NCBI RefSeq assembly: GCF_040869045.1
Contig: NC_090319.1
Span: 387,391,601 to 387,455,600 of the forward strand
Reading direction: 5' to 3'
DNA: 64,000 nt
From: Eurosta solidaginis
Taxonomy: Eukaryota > Arthropoda > Insecta > Diptera > Tephritidae
In this document: one piece after another, positions 51,216 through 61,366 of the stretch
Numbering within the stretch: position 1 is the first letter of the stretch
Layout: each line of letters begins with the position of its first letter
Position numbers and translations under genes: made by a program
Notes under the pieces: generated by a model
Database searches by the model: none
Seen by the model: only the letters and a program-made list of their open reading frames with translations
Told to the model about the DNA's origin: nothing

Positions 51216-51545
51216 CCAACATAGGACACACATAGACAGGGCTCACAACCTGAGCGAGGTGGGCTAACAATAAACTTCTGCTGTCAAAAATGTCGTTCTT
51301 ATCGCGGTCGGGATAGTACAAGATGAGCGAGTAGGCAGGCGCAGCGGATTTATATCCGGTAAAAACCTCGACACGTCTTTTTCTCAAAGATATCCAATAT
51401 AAAGTCAAATGTAAATCTCAATAATGAAGCCGGAAAATTCAAATTTTAGTTCGAAATTCTAAGCTTCCACACATATTTGATTTAAAAGATTATCTATTAC
51501 AAAAAACGTAATTTGATTAAACATCGCGGTTCAGCGTTGGAACGA

Positions 51546-51660
51546 TTAAGGCCCGGTTTTTCTAGAAAGTTAGAAGTTAGCCTTGCTACTCTGGCCGCTT
51601 GTATACAACTTTACTGCTCATCTTTTTTTTGGCGGCCGCAGCGGAAAACTTAGTCTAGTC
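51546..51660 (+). repeat. Possible half of a GCCCGG-TTTTC-ended MITE
   Basis: GGCCCGGTTTTTC and later CTGGCCGCTTG / CTGCTCATC resemble the block order of the complete element at 63823-63997. The right end is not convincing. Confidence 0.35.
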
Positions 51661-51689
51661 AGCTATAATCAAACCAACATAAAAGTTTT

Positions 51690-51915
51690 GTTGTTGTAGA
51701 GATAAGGACACTCCCCGATGGTCTTGTGGAATGTTCTAGGCCATCAACACCCGAACCCCATATTTCCATGAGGAACTTATGTTTACCAGAGCTTCGCCTA
51801 ATTATGTGTATGATACGTTTATATTTGTAACAGGATTCTCCTCGGGTGGGTCAGGTTGACAATTGGGCTGCCGAAGCTATGAATTGCCCTTATCAACCCT
51901 TTTAATCCCACATAA
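51690..51915 (-). repeat. Old, diverged SINE-like copy
   Basis: TTGTTGTTGTAGAGATAAGG at the left, then CACTCCCCGATGG, CCATGAGGAACTT, TCAGGTTGACAATTGGG and GAAGCTAT: the minus orientation of the same family, with internal deletions and a 40-bp unrelated stretch. Confidence 0.65.
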
Positions 51916-52588
51916 AATAAAATTTATAACAAAATGTGGTCAAACTTATTGGTTCTTTGAACATATGATTATGGTACAGCTTCTCTAATCATTGCTGGAG
52001 ATTAGATGCAAGTTATAGAATTCCATGGCTATAAAACTACGATAGGACAGCGTAAATTGGAATGCTTTGAAATCTGGTTTAGAAAATTATGGAAGCTACA
52101 ACTCCGCTAAACTCTACTTTTACCTCGCTTTTGATCTCTGTGCTTGAAATAGGTGAAAAACGAAGGGAGAGTATTGGTCTAGCTTTAATTAGTTATTACC
52201 AAATAGTTATACCGTAATAAACATTTAATTATATAACTAATAGTATTGTTTTCAAACTACTAAGTTACTCATTATAATTCCCGCATCATTAAAATGATAA
52301 CTAATAACAGATAATATAAATAATAATACAAGCGTTTCCAATCTTAATTTCATTATTCATTCAAGTTCACAATTATTTTTGCGAATAAATTCCATGTGTA
52401 TGTTTCACTGTGCTATCCATACATATGTAAATTTTGGCAAGATCACTATTTGTATTTGTTTTTAAAACATAAATATGTATTTATTTTAATGCATTTCCCT
52501 GTCCACATTACTTTCATCAGCTGATTCTTTGTGCATTCTACATTTAAATTTCACTACCGATAACAATTTCTCAAATTTTTAGTTAATA
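51916..52588. other. 3' flank of LMW-PTP copy B; no gene
   Basis: AT-rich sequence. Minus-strand AATAAA-like hexamers occur, for example at about 52386, but none can be singled out. No element ends recognised. Confidence 0.35.
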
Positions 52589-53197
52589 TTAGATTTTTCC
52601 CGCCACAGCTTGCTCGAAAAATGCTGCACATGCTTTAACACACTGTTGGTATGCTTTTTCAAAACCAGCATCACCTTTTTGCTGTGAAAGGAACAAAATA
52701 GCATTACGAGTTTTAGCAATATACATACATAAAATATAATAGACAACAACCCACTTACATAGTATGGATCCACAATTATACGTTCACTCTTCTCCAGACC
52801 GAAATTACCAAGTAGAAGCAAATTGCCCTTTGAACCCGCCGGTGCTAAAGATTTCAAATCACTCATATTCTCTTCGTCCATACCAAAGATGTAATCGAAA
52901 TCATTGAAGTCCTGCTTCGTTATTTGACGTGCTTTGTTATTGTACGGCAAATTGTGTTTCTTCATAGTGCTGAGTGCTCGATGATCAGGCTGTTTGCCAC
53001 GATGCCAATCACCAATTGCCGCTGAATCTACTTGCCATTCGGCGGATGCACCGGCTTGGTGAATTGTGTCAATCATAACAGCTTCGGCAATGGGTGAGCG
53101 GCAAATGTTGCCTATTATAAATTAAACAATATATTAAGCATTGTATATTCATTCTACTCAACTTACCCAAACAAACCATCAATATTCTTTTAACCAT
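52589..53197 (-). CDS. Low-molecular-weight protein tyrosine phosphatase, copy B (158 aa)
   Basis: Three exons in transcript order: 53197-53167, 53111-52759, 52681-52589. GT-AG sites and phases agree (477 nt with stop). The P-loop is C9-L-G-N-I-C-R15-S16-P-I-A-E-A, an intact CX5R active site. Further family blocks are WQVDSAAIGDWHRG, ITKQDFNDFDYIFGMDEENM and D125-P-Y-Y with the general-acid Asp. The last exon reads GDAGFEKAYQQCVKACAAFF, the usual C-terminal helix. The acceptor at CACAG|CAA was chosen because it keeps the frame and gives a normal DPYY-QKGDAGFE junction. It removes phosphate from phosphotyrosine in the cytosol. The first intron (within the Gly codon of the P-loop) and the last (after DPYY) are placed as in copy A, so the two arose by duplication. 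It is related to Drosophila primo phosphatases; orthology is not assigned. A tandem duplication lies directly 5' of the gene. Confidence 0.92.
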
Positions 53198-53287
53198 TTT
53201 CTCGTTATTTCTTCTAATGCGAACGTGTTTTTCTTATCAAAATTAATGATCACCAATGTGAAATTAAAATTTGTTGTCCAATTTGAT

Positions 53288-54330
53288 CATTGTAAATTTT
53301 ACCATGAAGCGCAACTAACAGCTGATCAATGAAAATTCGCACATTCACACGCACAGTTCTCGACTCAGTTTCAAAAAAAAACTTTAGATTATTTAATTCA
53401 AATTTTAAAGTGGGATAATCCTTACAAATTTATGTATACAGAAATATATATGGCGTTTTTGTTGTTATTAAATCAATAGTTTGATTTATATTAAATCTTT
53501 TATCATTTTCTTTTTTAACTTTGAAAAAACTCCGAACACCATTCCTTCATTATATGACATTCGACTGCCTAGTGCACTGCCTTCCACTCTATTCGCAACA
53601 TAACCTCTACTTAAGCTGCCAAACTATACAGTAAACAATGAATTTGATCTTGTTCGTTTTGACACTTCTTTGCAGAACATATAATTAATACCATTGTAAA
53701 TTTTACCAAGTAGCGCAACTAACAGCTGATCGGTGAAAATTCGCACATTCACACGCACAGTTCTCGACTCAGTTTCAAAAAAAACTTTAGATTATTTAAT
53801 TCAAATTTTAAAGTGAGATAGTCCTTGCCAATTAATGTATACAGAATATATATGGCGTTTTTGTTGGTATTAAAACAATAGTTTTATTTATATTAAAGCT
53901 TTTATCATTTTTTTTTTTTAACTTTGAAAAAACTTCGAACACCATTCCTTCATTATATGACATTCGACTGCCTAGTCCACTGCCTTCCACTCTATTCGCA
54001 ACCATGGTTCAACTATATACAGGTTGGCTCATCTGTAAAGCAACAAAATATGTCTGTTCAAATTGTCAAAATCTGTGTATTGGTGTTGGTGCGAATGGTA
54101 TGGAATGGAAACATAAAACTTAGCAGTTTTTGTATGTGTAAGTAAAATGTTGCCAATGTGTTGGTTTCATTTTGAGTTTGCCATCTCCTTTTGACAATCC
54201 CTTCGACCATGCAATGACATAAATAAAATGAGCTGATGAGATGAGCCAACCTGTACATAATTGAACCATGATTCGCAACATAACCTCTACTTAAGCTGCC
54301 AAACTATATAGTAAACAATGATTAATACCT
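53288..54330. repeat. Tandem direct duplication (about 400 bp) 5' of LMW-PTP copy B
   Basis: Copy 1 starts CATTGTAAATTTTACCA at 53288 and runs to about 53641; copy 2 starts at 53692 (offset 404) and runs to about 54320. Shared blocks include GCGCAACTAACAGCTGATC, TTCTCGACTCAGTTTC and AACCTCTACTTAAGCTGCC. Copy 2 is longer only because of the MITE at 54003-54270. The pair covers the likely promoter region of the phosphatase gene transcribed leftward from 53197. Confidence 0.88.
54003..54270. mobile_element. 268-bp MITE with 32-bp inverted ends and 9-bp target duplication
   Basis: Both ends read CATGGTTCAA, then ACAGGTTGGCTCATCT, with only two mismatches over 32 bp. The flanks ATTCGCAAC at 53994-54002 and 54271-54279 are a perfect 9-bp duplication. 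The first tandem copy (about 53590) has the uninterrupted sequence with one ATTCGCAAC. 9-bp duplications fit Mutator-like or Foldback-like transposition (inference). Confidence 0.92.
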
Positions 54331-54599
54331 TAACGTGAACAGAGATAAACATGCGTGACTTTTGCGGTACATTATTGTACAAATAACAGCGTATTAACAG
54401 TTAACCCCACCACCGTTTCAAGAAAATTCTTTGCCGTTATTTATAGAAGTGCTAAAACCATTATACGGTAGAACCATTCATGCTTACTTCAGACTTTTTA
54501 TTTGAATAAATTTTTTGGTTGATTATTGACGTCGAAAATCGAGTAATGTAACAGAAACCCTAGGAAGATGTACACGAGGCGCAACTTTCTAGACGCGTA

Positions 54600-55060
54600 C
54601 TAGATTTCAGGGTTGCGCGTTTACAAAATTTTTTGGATTGTTTACACTTTCATTGTAAACAATTGTAATCAATTGTAAATAATGTAAACAATTGTAAACA
54701 TTTACCAGCATATGTCAAGTCAAACAAATCGATTTGAAAGGTCCAAAAAGTTACTTTCTTATTTATTATAAAATGAAAATTTACCAAAACAATGAAGAAT
54801 CGGACAGTGAGAATGAATAAAAAATATTAAAATACAAAATATTAAAGCGTATTTTTTTATTATTTTTTTTACAAGCTTGGAAAATTGTTTGGAAAATAGT
54901 GAAGATGCTTAATTAGTAGTAGATTGTTTCCGACTCATAAAAAAAGCAAATAAATGCATCGTTTACAATTGTTTACGTAAACAATTAGCTTGTAAGCAAT
55001 TACATTGTTTACATGTTAACAATTGCTGTAAACAATGTAAACAGTTTACAGGCCAAATCC
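54600..55060. promoter_or_regulatory. Two clusters of GTAAACA / TGTTTAC motifs
   Basis: 54639-54706 and 54955-55052 hold about ten occurrences of GTAAAC(A) or its complement, often as ATTGTTTAC and GTAAACAATT, in both orientations. GTAAACA is the core site of forkhead-family transcription factors. The palindromic arrangement could equally be decayed inverted-repeat DNA. The site lies 1.4-1.9 kb 5' of LMW-PTP copy B. Confidence 0.35.
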
Positions 55061-55172
55061 TGCTTGATTTTGAAACTTGGGCGCCTTGCTGTTGACACAT
55101 TCACACCTATTCTGCATTTCGATTACGTTCCCGTTCTACGCTCCGCTTTAAAGCTTAAATTTAAGGTGCAGA

Positions 55173-55378
55173 CATTGGTGCTTTATCGGTAACCGTATCG
55201 GAACCTTATGACAGCTGATTCGCCAAACCTTATGAGAATCAATGCAATCGATTATTGCTGCCGCTAAGGTCGTAACCGTATCGTAGCCAACCAATTGGTT
55301 TTTGGTTTACCGTCGTAACGATAAACAGCTGATTACGTTAGGGATACGACTACAGCGATACGACATACGGCACCAATG
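55173..55378. mobile_element. Small MITE with ATTGGTGC inverted ends
   Basis: CATTGGTGC at 55173-55181 pairs with GCACCAATG at 55370-55378. Inward, TATCGGTAACCGTATCGG and CGATACGACATACGG are roughly mirrored. The internal CCAATTGGTTTTTGGTTT block recurs in the element near 62340-62740, linking the two families. Reading the ends as ATTGGTGC leaves GAC on both sides, a possible 3-bp duplication. Confidence 0.55.
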
Positions 55379-55399
55379 ACTCCCGCTTTAATCGAAGTT

Positions 55400-56100
55400 G
55401 GGTATTCTGCATTACGACGGAATTGAAACGAGAAGAGGAAGCGCAAAGGATTTTTCGAAATCAGCTATTTGTACGGAATGTGCGACAGGTGGAACAAAAT
55501 CACAAATCACACACACAAGATTGCGCATGTAAATAAAAGATCAGCTGTTTTTTATGAACAATTTTTACGTCAATTTCCTTTAGCTCTTGTTTTTTTCTCT
55601 CTTTCTTTCATTCGCTCAAGCAGTCCAGTGTGACGTAGTTGCGCAGACGAAGCAATTTTGAACTCGTGAATACGCAATCTTCTGTTTGTTATTTGTGGAA
55701 TAAAATAAATTAAAGAAAATTTGTAAAAAACGGTGAAAAACGTTTATATTTTATTATCCACGCCATTTTGTACAAAAAACATATATTGCCGCAGTGTTAT
55801 ATTTTTTTGAGTGAAGTCCTTTCATAATTGTAAGTGTGTTTTTGTCGTTCTTTTAGCCGATTCCCTGCTGTGGCCACCAAGTTTTCTTAAAACGGATTCC
55901 TGCACGAATATAGTTGACATTTTTTGAATTTTATGGATGCTAATTTCATTGCACTGTTCTAAAATATTTTATGAAGATTTATTTATTCTTTCCGCAAGGA
56001 TTGTTTACGTTTTCGCTTCACCTTCCTCTACTCCGGCAGCTTGCTTTGGTATATAACTGGACTCAACAAAGAGGCACAAATTATAACTGTCTATTATAAT
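55400..56100 (+). other. Probable 5' non-coding part of the small Harbinger element
   Basis: Contains a CT-rich tract (55585-55612) and AT-rich sequence before the transposase start at 56100. No other coding signal. Confidence 0.4.
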
Positions 56101-56560
56101 GGAATCAATAGCCGCGGCATTATTTGTTGAGTTGGAAAGCAACGCATACGAAAATGGCCAGGCGAGAATGGAAAGGCAAATATTGCGAGATTTGTGTAAT
56201 CCATTTGAGATGAGTGACGAATTGTAAGAAATTGAACTTAAAAGTGGTAAAATTTAATGACTTATTTTCTTTTTTAGGTTCAAATAAAAAAAATTTCGAC
56301 TTAATAAGGATGCTTTCAAGTATGTGTTAGATACTTTTGCGGGGCAAATTCGTCAAAGGCCTTCGACATCGATATCTGCCCTTAATATTGTAGTAGCTGT
56401 TTTGAGATTTTTTGCAGAAGGCAGTTACCAGCATGGAAAAGTGGGGATTATAATGTAGGAATGGGACAGTCAACAGTGTCAAAGTCACTGTCTACGTTTG
56501 TGGATGTAATGCAACCAAAATGATGCCATCAGTGGATAACATTTGAACAAAGTGAACAAA
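56100..56560 (+). pseudogene. N-terminal remnant of a HARBI1-type transposase
   Basis: Starts ATGGAATCAATAG; the frame gives an N-terminus with RQILRDLCNPFEMSDE. After an intron of about 50 nt (donor near 56226, acceptor TTTTTTAG at about 56277) it continues RLNKDAFKYVLDTF, then SALNIVVAVLRFFAEGSYQHG, then NVGMGQSTVSKSLSTFVDV. This is the helical N-terminal region of Harbinger transposases (NPFEMSD, LRFxAxGSYQ, QSTVSK). There is a stop soon after the intron (K-stop-KKFRL), a frame change near 56440 and a stop near 56520. The DDE catalytic half is absent, so the copy is dead. Confidence 0.75.
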
Positions 56561-56860
56561 GTGCACTTAGGTTGTTGGTTTTGACCTGGAAACATATAAA
56601 AAAATCAAGCCTTTTACGTTTCTCAACAAGTTTTATTTACACTTTTGTTAAAATTTTGTTGTAAATTAATAAAAAATTAAAAAGAAAGTATTTTTCCGCC
56701 AACAAATTTGCAACCTAGAAAAAACGGAACTACGATCGGAATGCAGAATAAACAAAATCGAACGATTCGAAGTTGGATCGAAAGAGATTGGAACACAGAA
56801 TACCAAAGTTGCCAAATCGAAAAAATTCCAATCAAAGTCGAAATGCAGAATAGGGGCTAA

Positions 56861-57060
56861 TATTTGAATGGAGAACTGCACACGAGGCGTCAGCTGCATG
56901 AAAGTGACAAACATGAGCTTCATGTTGCTAATTTTGGTCCCTTGGAAAAAACGTAAACAAGTCGTTTGTTAAAAATGTTTTGTATGCAAATTTATGTAAT
57001 AAGTTAAAAAAATATATTTTAGTTAAGATGCGATAAGTGTATATTTCCAAAGTGAGACAA
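56861..57060. other. Spacer between two elements
   Basis: The ACACGAGGCG block at about 56880 also occurs at about 54573, suggesting a shared flanking repeat. Nothing else recognised. Confidence 0.3.
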
Positions 57061-57065
57061 ATTCA

Positions 57066-58124
57066 AAACCAAACAAGTAAAGAAGGCTAAGTTCGGGTGT
57101 AACCGAACATTACATACTCAGTTGAGAGCTATGGGGACAAAATAAGGGGAAATCACCATGTAGGAAAATGAACCTTGGGTAACGCTGGAATGTGTTTGTA
57201 CGACATGTGTATCAAATGGAAGGTATTAAAGAGTATCTTAAGAGGGAGTGAGCCATAGTTCTATAGGTGGACGCCATTTATGGATATCGCCATAAAGGTG
57301 GATCAGGGCTGACTCTAGAATGCGTTTGTACAACATGGGTATCAAATGAAAGGTGTTAATGAGTATTTTAAAAGGAAGTGGGCCTTATTTCTATAGGCGG
57401 ACGCCTTTTCGAGATATCGACCAAAATGTGGACCAGGGTGACCCAGAACACCATCTGTTGGGCACCGCTAATTTATTTGTATATGTAATACCACGAACAG
57501 TATTCCTGCCAAGATTCCAGGGCTTTTGATTTCGCCCTGCAGACATTTTTCATTTTATTCTACTTAATATGGAAGGTGTCACACCCATTTTACAAAGTTT
57601 TTTCTAAAGTTATATTTTGCGTCAATAAACCAATCTAATTACCATGTTTCATCCCTTTTTTCGTATTTGGTATAGAATTATGACATTTTTTTTCATTTTT
57701 CGTAATTTTCGATATCGAAATAATGGGCGTGGTCATAGTCGGATTTCGGCCATTTTTTATACCAATACAAAGTGAGTTCAGATAATTACGTGAACTAAGT
57801 TTAGTAAAGATATATCGATTTTTGCTCAAGTTATCGTGTTAACCGCCGAGCGGAAGGACAGGCGGTCGACTGTGTATAAAAACTGGGTGTGGCTTCAACC
57901 GATTTCGCCCTTTTTCACAGAAAAAAGTTATCGTCCTAGAGTCTAAGCCCCTACCAAATTTCACAGTTTCGACTTATGGCTTTAAAAGTATCCTAGACAA
58001 ATTAAATGAAAAAGGGCGGAGCCACGCCCATTTTGAAATTTTCTTTTATTTTTGTATTTTGTTGCACCATATCATTACTGGAGTTGAATGTTGACATAAT
58101 TTACTTATATACTGTAAAGATATT
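57066..58124. mobile_element. Left part of a dispersed non-coding element, split by Harbinger
   Basis: Begins AACAAGTAAAGAAGGCTAAG / TTCGGGTGTAACCGAAC. It contains an internal repeat of about 125 bp (AGGTGGACGCCATTT and AGGCGGACGCCTTTT; GTATCAAATGGAAGG and GTATCAAATGAAAGG) and sequences such as GGGCGTGGTCATAGTC. No coding frame. It continues after the Harbinger insertion at 63366. Confidence 0.65.
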
Positions 58125-58335
58125 CAGGCCTGTTCTGAATTCCGACTCGTTTTGAAAAGTAAAACGAGGCTGATTCCGAGTCGATTTCTTTTTGGTGTTC
58201 TCAATTCCGATTGAAACAAATCGATTCGAAGTCGATTTCGAATCGTTTTCATTTCGAGTCGATAACCAAGCGAAACAGCTGGTTTTATTTATTTTGGTTT
58301 TAGTTAAATTAAAATTGTGCAAAAATTTGAACAAA

Positions 58336-59528
58336 ATGCCAGCACCAATGGTTTTCGGAAATGCAGAAGCAAGAAGACGTGCAATGGTGCATAAAAAACG
58401 TAAAAATTGACAGCTTAGATCGCAAGTGAACATATTACGGCAGCTGGATTCCAAGTAAGTTTGTTTAAATAAAGTGGTTGGATCAACGGGTATGTAAACA
58501 TATGTATCTGTATTTTTAGATTTGTAGAGTCCTACCGCGTAGATAAGGACATTTTCCAAATGATCGTTAGTAAAATTGGCAATAAGTTGGCAGGACGCCA
58601 TCACTTTATTTCAAAAACCACACAATAAGCGGCTACATTCCGGTTTTTAGCAACGGGATCATACCAACTGGGTATAGCCAAAGACCAAGATATGAACATT
58701 GGCAGAAGCACCTTTTCCAAAATATTGCACTTACTGTAGAGGAATTAGAAAACTGTATTTGTGAAGACAACATTTAGCTGAAGATGTCTACAGCGGAAAT
58801 AGATCTGTCTAAGGAATACTTTTATAGAACATTTAATTTTCCCGGTGTCATTGGTTGCATAGATGACACACATGTAAAAATAGTAAAACCTACAATGGAC
58901 GAATCCCTATTTTTTAATAGAAAGGGTTATTTTAGTATAAATTTTATGGTGGTAAGTTATAGAATACTTAGAGATTTGGGTTTCATCAGTAATTCGTAGT
59001 ATTGTATATTGGCAGGTTTGCATTTATAACATGGAGATACTAGCTGTAGATGCAAGTCACCCGGGGTCGTGTCATGATTCCTTCATATGGAATCAAAGTG
59101 AAGTAAGGCAGTTCTATAGAAATAATAGTGCTCCAAATACTTGGATTTTGGCGGATTCTGGTTATGCGTTGGAGCATTGTATATTGACACCATATAGGAG
59201 CCCACAGTATGGATCATAAATATAACAAGAAGCATGCTGCGGCACGCAATATGGTTGAACGCACAATAGGCGTGTTCAAAAGCCGGTTCCGATGCTTGCA
59301 AGGAACCCTGCATATGAACCACGATTTGTAGGGAAAATTATTTATGTTTGTTTTGCGCTACACAACATTTGCCACAAGCGCAACGTTCCTGTCTACGAAG
59401 ATGATAGAAGGGATGAAGAAATTCAGCATAGAAATCCTGACGACGAAAACGAGGGTGAAACCATTCCACAAGCCGAAATAGAGGGGGTGGAAGTCAGAAA
59501 TGAAGTTGCTCGAACTTTCCTTGTGTAA
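58336..59528 (+). pseudogene. HARBI1-like transposase (DDE superfamily), frame-broken
   Basis: Pieces in order: MPAPMVFGNAEARRRAM, a stop, an intron of about 73 nt (donor near 58455, acceptor TTTTTAG at about 58520), and SYRVDKDIFQMIVSKIG. Then come LATGSYQLGIAKDQDMNIG with STFSKILHL, more stops, FPGVIGCIDDTHVKIVKP with the first catalytic Asp, FFNRKGYFSINFMVV, and a second intron of about 67 nt. After it: LAVDASHPGSCHDSFIW, WILADSGYALE with the second Asp, MVERTIGVFKSRFRCL with the Glu, and YVCFALHNICH. Harbinger transposases cut and paste DNA with a DDE triad. All three residues are visible, but GCIDG is GCIDD, two opposite frame changes lie near 59200 and 59305, and at least three stops interrupt the N-terminal half. 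The last 70 residues are acidic and open to 59528. Confidence 0.85.
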
Positions 59529-59577
59529 ATATATATAAACTCCTGGACGAATGCCTTCGTCACAGATTTTTTTTGCA

Positions 59578-59872
59578 GTTTCACCCTCTTCCTCAACCTC
59601 TCCATCTACCTCTACCTCTCCTTCTATCTCAACCTCTCCCTCAACCTCAACCTCTCCTTTTCCCTCTACCTCTACCTCTTCTTGTCCCTCTACCTCAAAC
59701 TCTCCCTCTACCTCTCCTTCTCCCTCAACCTCAACCTCTACCTTTCCTCTCCCTCTACCTCAACCTCTCCCTATCCCTCTACCTCTAAATCTACCTCTCC
59801 TTATCCCTCTACTTCAACCTCTCGCTATCCCTCTACCTCTCCATCACCATCTCCATTTCCATTTCCATCTGA
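59578..59872 (+). repeat. Long pyrimidine tract of CTACCT/CTCCCT hexamers
   Basis: About 295 bp made almost wholly of CCTCTA, CCTCAA and CCTCTC hexamers on the + strand. It starts 50 bp after the transposase stop. Frames through it give Ser/Thr/Pro or Leu/Pro repeats and are not genes. Such strand-asymmetric mirror-like tracts can form triplex DNA. Confidence 0.9.
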
Positions 59873-59899
59873 TCTGTACTAAATCAGTCATGTTTATGT

Positions 59900-60446
59900 T
59901 ATCATAATATTAAAATAAAATAACGAAACGAGCTTCGGTTATTTTTTAAATTCATTAGTTTCCTTCTCTTTGTCCGAGTTGCTCCTCTCCCTCTGCTGAG
60001 AAGGAAACAAGCTATGGACAAATGTGAGGTGCTTGTCCAACCCTGCGAAATACAATGACTGGATGTCTCATACTTTCGGTGGTAGTTTCTTTTCGCACCC
60101 GAAGAGATGAACGAGCCTGTCTAGTGACCATGTCAGCGCCACTTACTAAGCATAAACCTATATGTTAGGCCCCGCTCTTACGATAGCCGGTTCTTCGCAA
60201 CAATAAGTCTCTGTTTTAATCCCCCATATTGTCACCCATACAGCTTTAACGATCCCCAATCTCCTGCTACAGGCTAAAACTTAAACAAAAGCTACACCTA
60301 TTGCGTCTGCCTTAAAAGATATGCCTTGATTATTCGTGGTACGATGGAAGAGTTTCCACCGGACTTTACCCCACCTAATAGACCTAGCCCTCATTACACA
60401 TCACTACGTGCAATACAATCTATTTGATCCTGATATCAGACACAGG
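59900..60446. other. Unassigned stretch within the Harbinger element
   Basis: Balanced base composition unlike the AT-rich surroundings. Together with 60832-61150 it may be an older LINE scrap that the SINE-like copy split, but no definite motif is readable here. Confidence 0.35.
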
Positions 60447-60824
60447 TTAGAGGGTTACAATATACCCACGGTAGGTATGCCTGTCGTAAGAGGCGACTAA
60501 ATACCGGATTCAAGGGGTTTGTGTAGCGCATCCCTTTCAGGTTGCCAGCGCAATACATAGCTTCTCTAAATCTAATTGTCAACCTTACCTGTCCATGGCG
60601 AATTCTGTTTCATTAAAAGCCGAGGCTCTGGCCACCCCGAACTCCTCATGGATCTAGGTGGTGGGAGGGCGGTATGACCTAGAAGGTCGCATAGCAAATC
60701 GTACCCGAGATGGTCGGGCTTGGTACCGGAACGTACTGGATCTGCATACGGCAAAGGACCATCAACTCGATAACACTCCCCAAGGCCTTCGGGGAGTGTC
60801 CTTTTCGCTACAACAACAACAACA
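60447..60824 (+). mobile_element. (CAA)n-tailed SINE-like copy, 7-bp target duplication
   Basis: ACACAGG occurs at 60440-60446 and 60825-60831. The 378-bp copy reads TATACCCACGGTAGGTATGC, GTAAGAGGCGACTAAATACC, then TCAACTCGATAACACTCCCC and CTACAACAACAACAACAAC at the end. It is near full length compared with 39710-40085 and defines the family's plus orientation. Confidence 0.85.
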
Positions 60825-60831
60825 ACACAGG

Positions 60832-61150
60832 AATAACTACTTAAAATGGCAAGGCATATCCATCCTGTCAGGCGATACAGACCTCCAAATATAAAACATC
60901 ACCTGCCTAAGTAGTTGTCATCCTGACATCTGTGCGCTGCTAAGTGGAAAAGATCGCATAATTCTTGGCTATCTCAATGCCATTCCATCATAACCAGGGG
61001 TTCGCGAAGCCACCAAAAAGGAGAGGACTTACAGATAAAAACCCACCACACGACGCGCATGGAAAAGACTTTGGCGATTGGGTTACGCACATTTTACTCT
61101 TCATATGCAGTTACAATTCCATATCGTACCACTTGGTGCCCTTAAAGTCC
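60832..61150 (+). pseudogene. Possible LINE endonuclease scrap
   Basis: The frame after the SINE-like tail reads SILSGDTDLQI, stop, NITCL, then DICALLSGKDRIILGYLNAI. This resembles the LINE endonuclease segment (xxQIxNxYxPP, then LLxGDFNAH), with the catalytic GDFNAH eroded to GYLNAI. Weak and short; unsupported by neighbouring RT sequence. Confidence 0.3.
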
Positions 61151-61366
61151 TGAGGCCTTTTTAAAAATGAAAAAAAAAGTTTATACAAAGTATGTAGATA
61201 TGTATATATTTTTAAAAATACATCTACTATGTATATGCATATAGTAAACAACTTTAATACTTAACTAGTTTTTTTTTATTCTAAAGCTTCTGATTTAGGA
61301 TATATTCCAATATTGTACATATAGAGATTGAGATTCAAATACATACTTTCATTGCACAAATACAAA

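Larger units (their letters stand above)
55106..56854 (+). mobile_element. Internally deleted PIF/Harbinger element
   Basis: CCTATTCTGCATTTCGA at 55106 is mirrored by TCGAAATGCAGAATAGG at 56838-56854. Further TATTCTG-type subterminal copies occur at both ends (55414; 56740, 56794). The inside carries the N-terminal part of a HARBI1-type transposase only. A MITE-like block occupies 55173-55378. Target duplication not resolved. The ends resemble CCTGTTCTGAATTCCGA of the larger element at 58125, so the two are probably related. Confidence 0.7.

Noticed and set aside
59551..59907. Ser/Thr/Pro-rich protein gene
   Set aside because: The frames are translations of a CT-rich hexamer repeat in several phases; no start context or domain.
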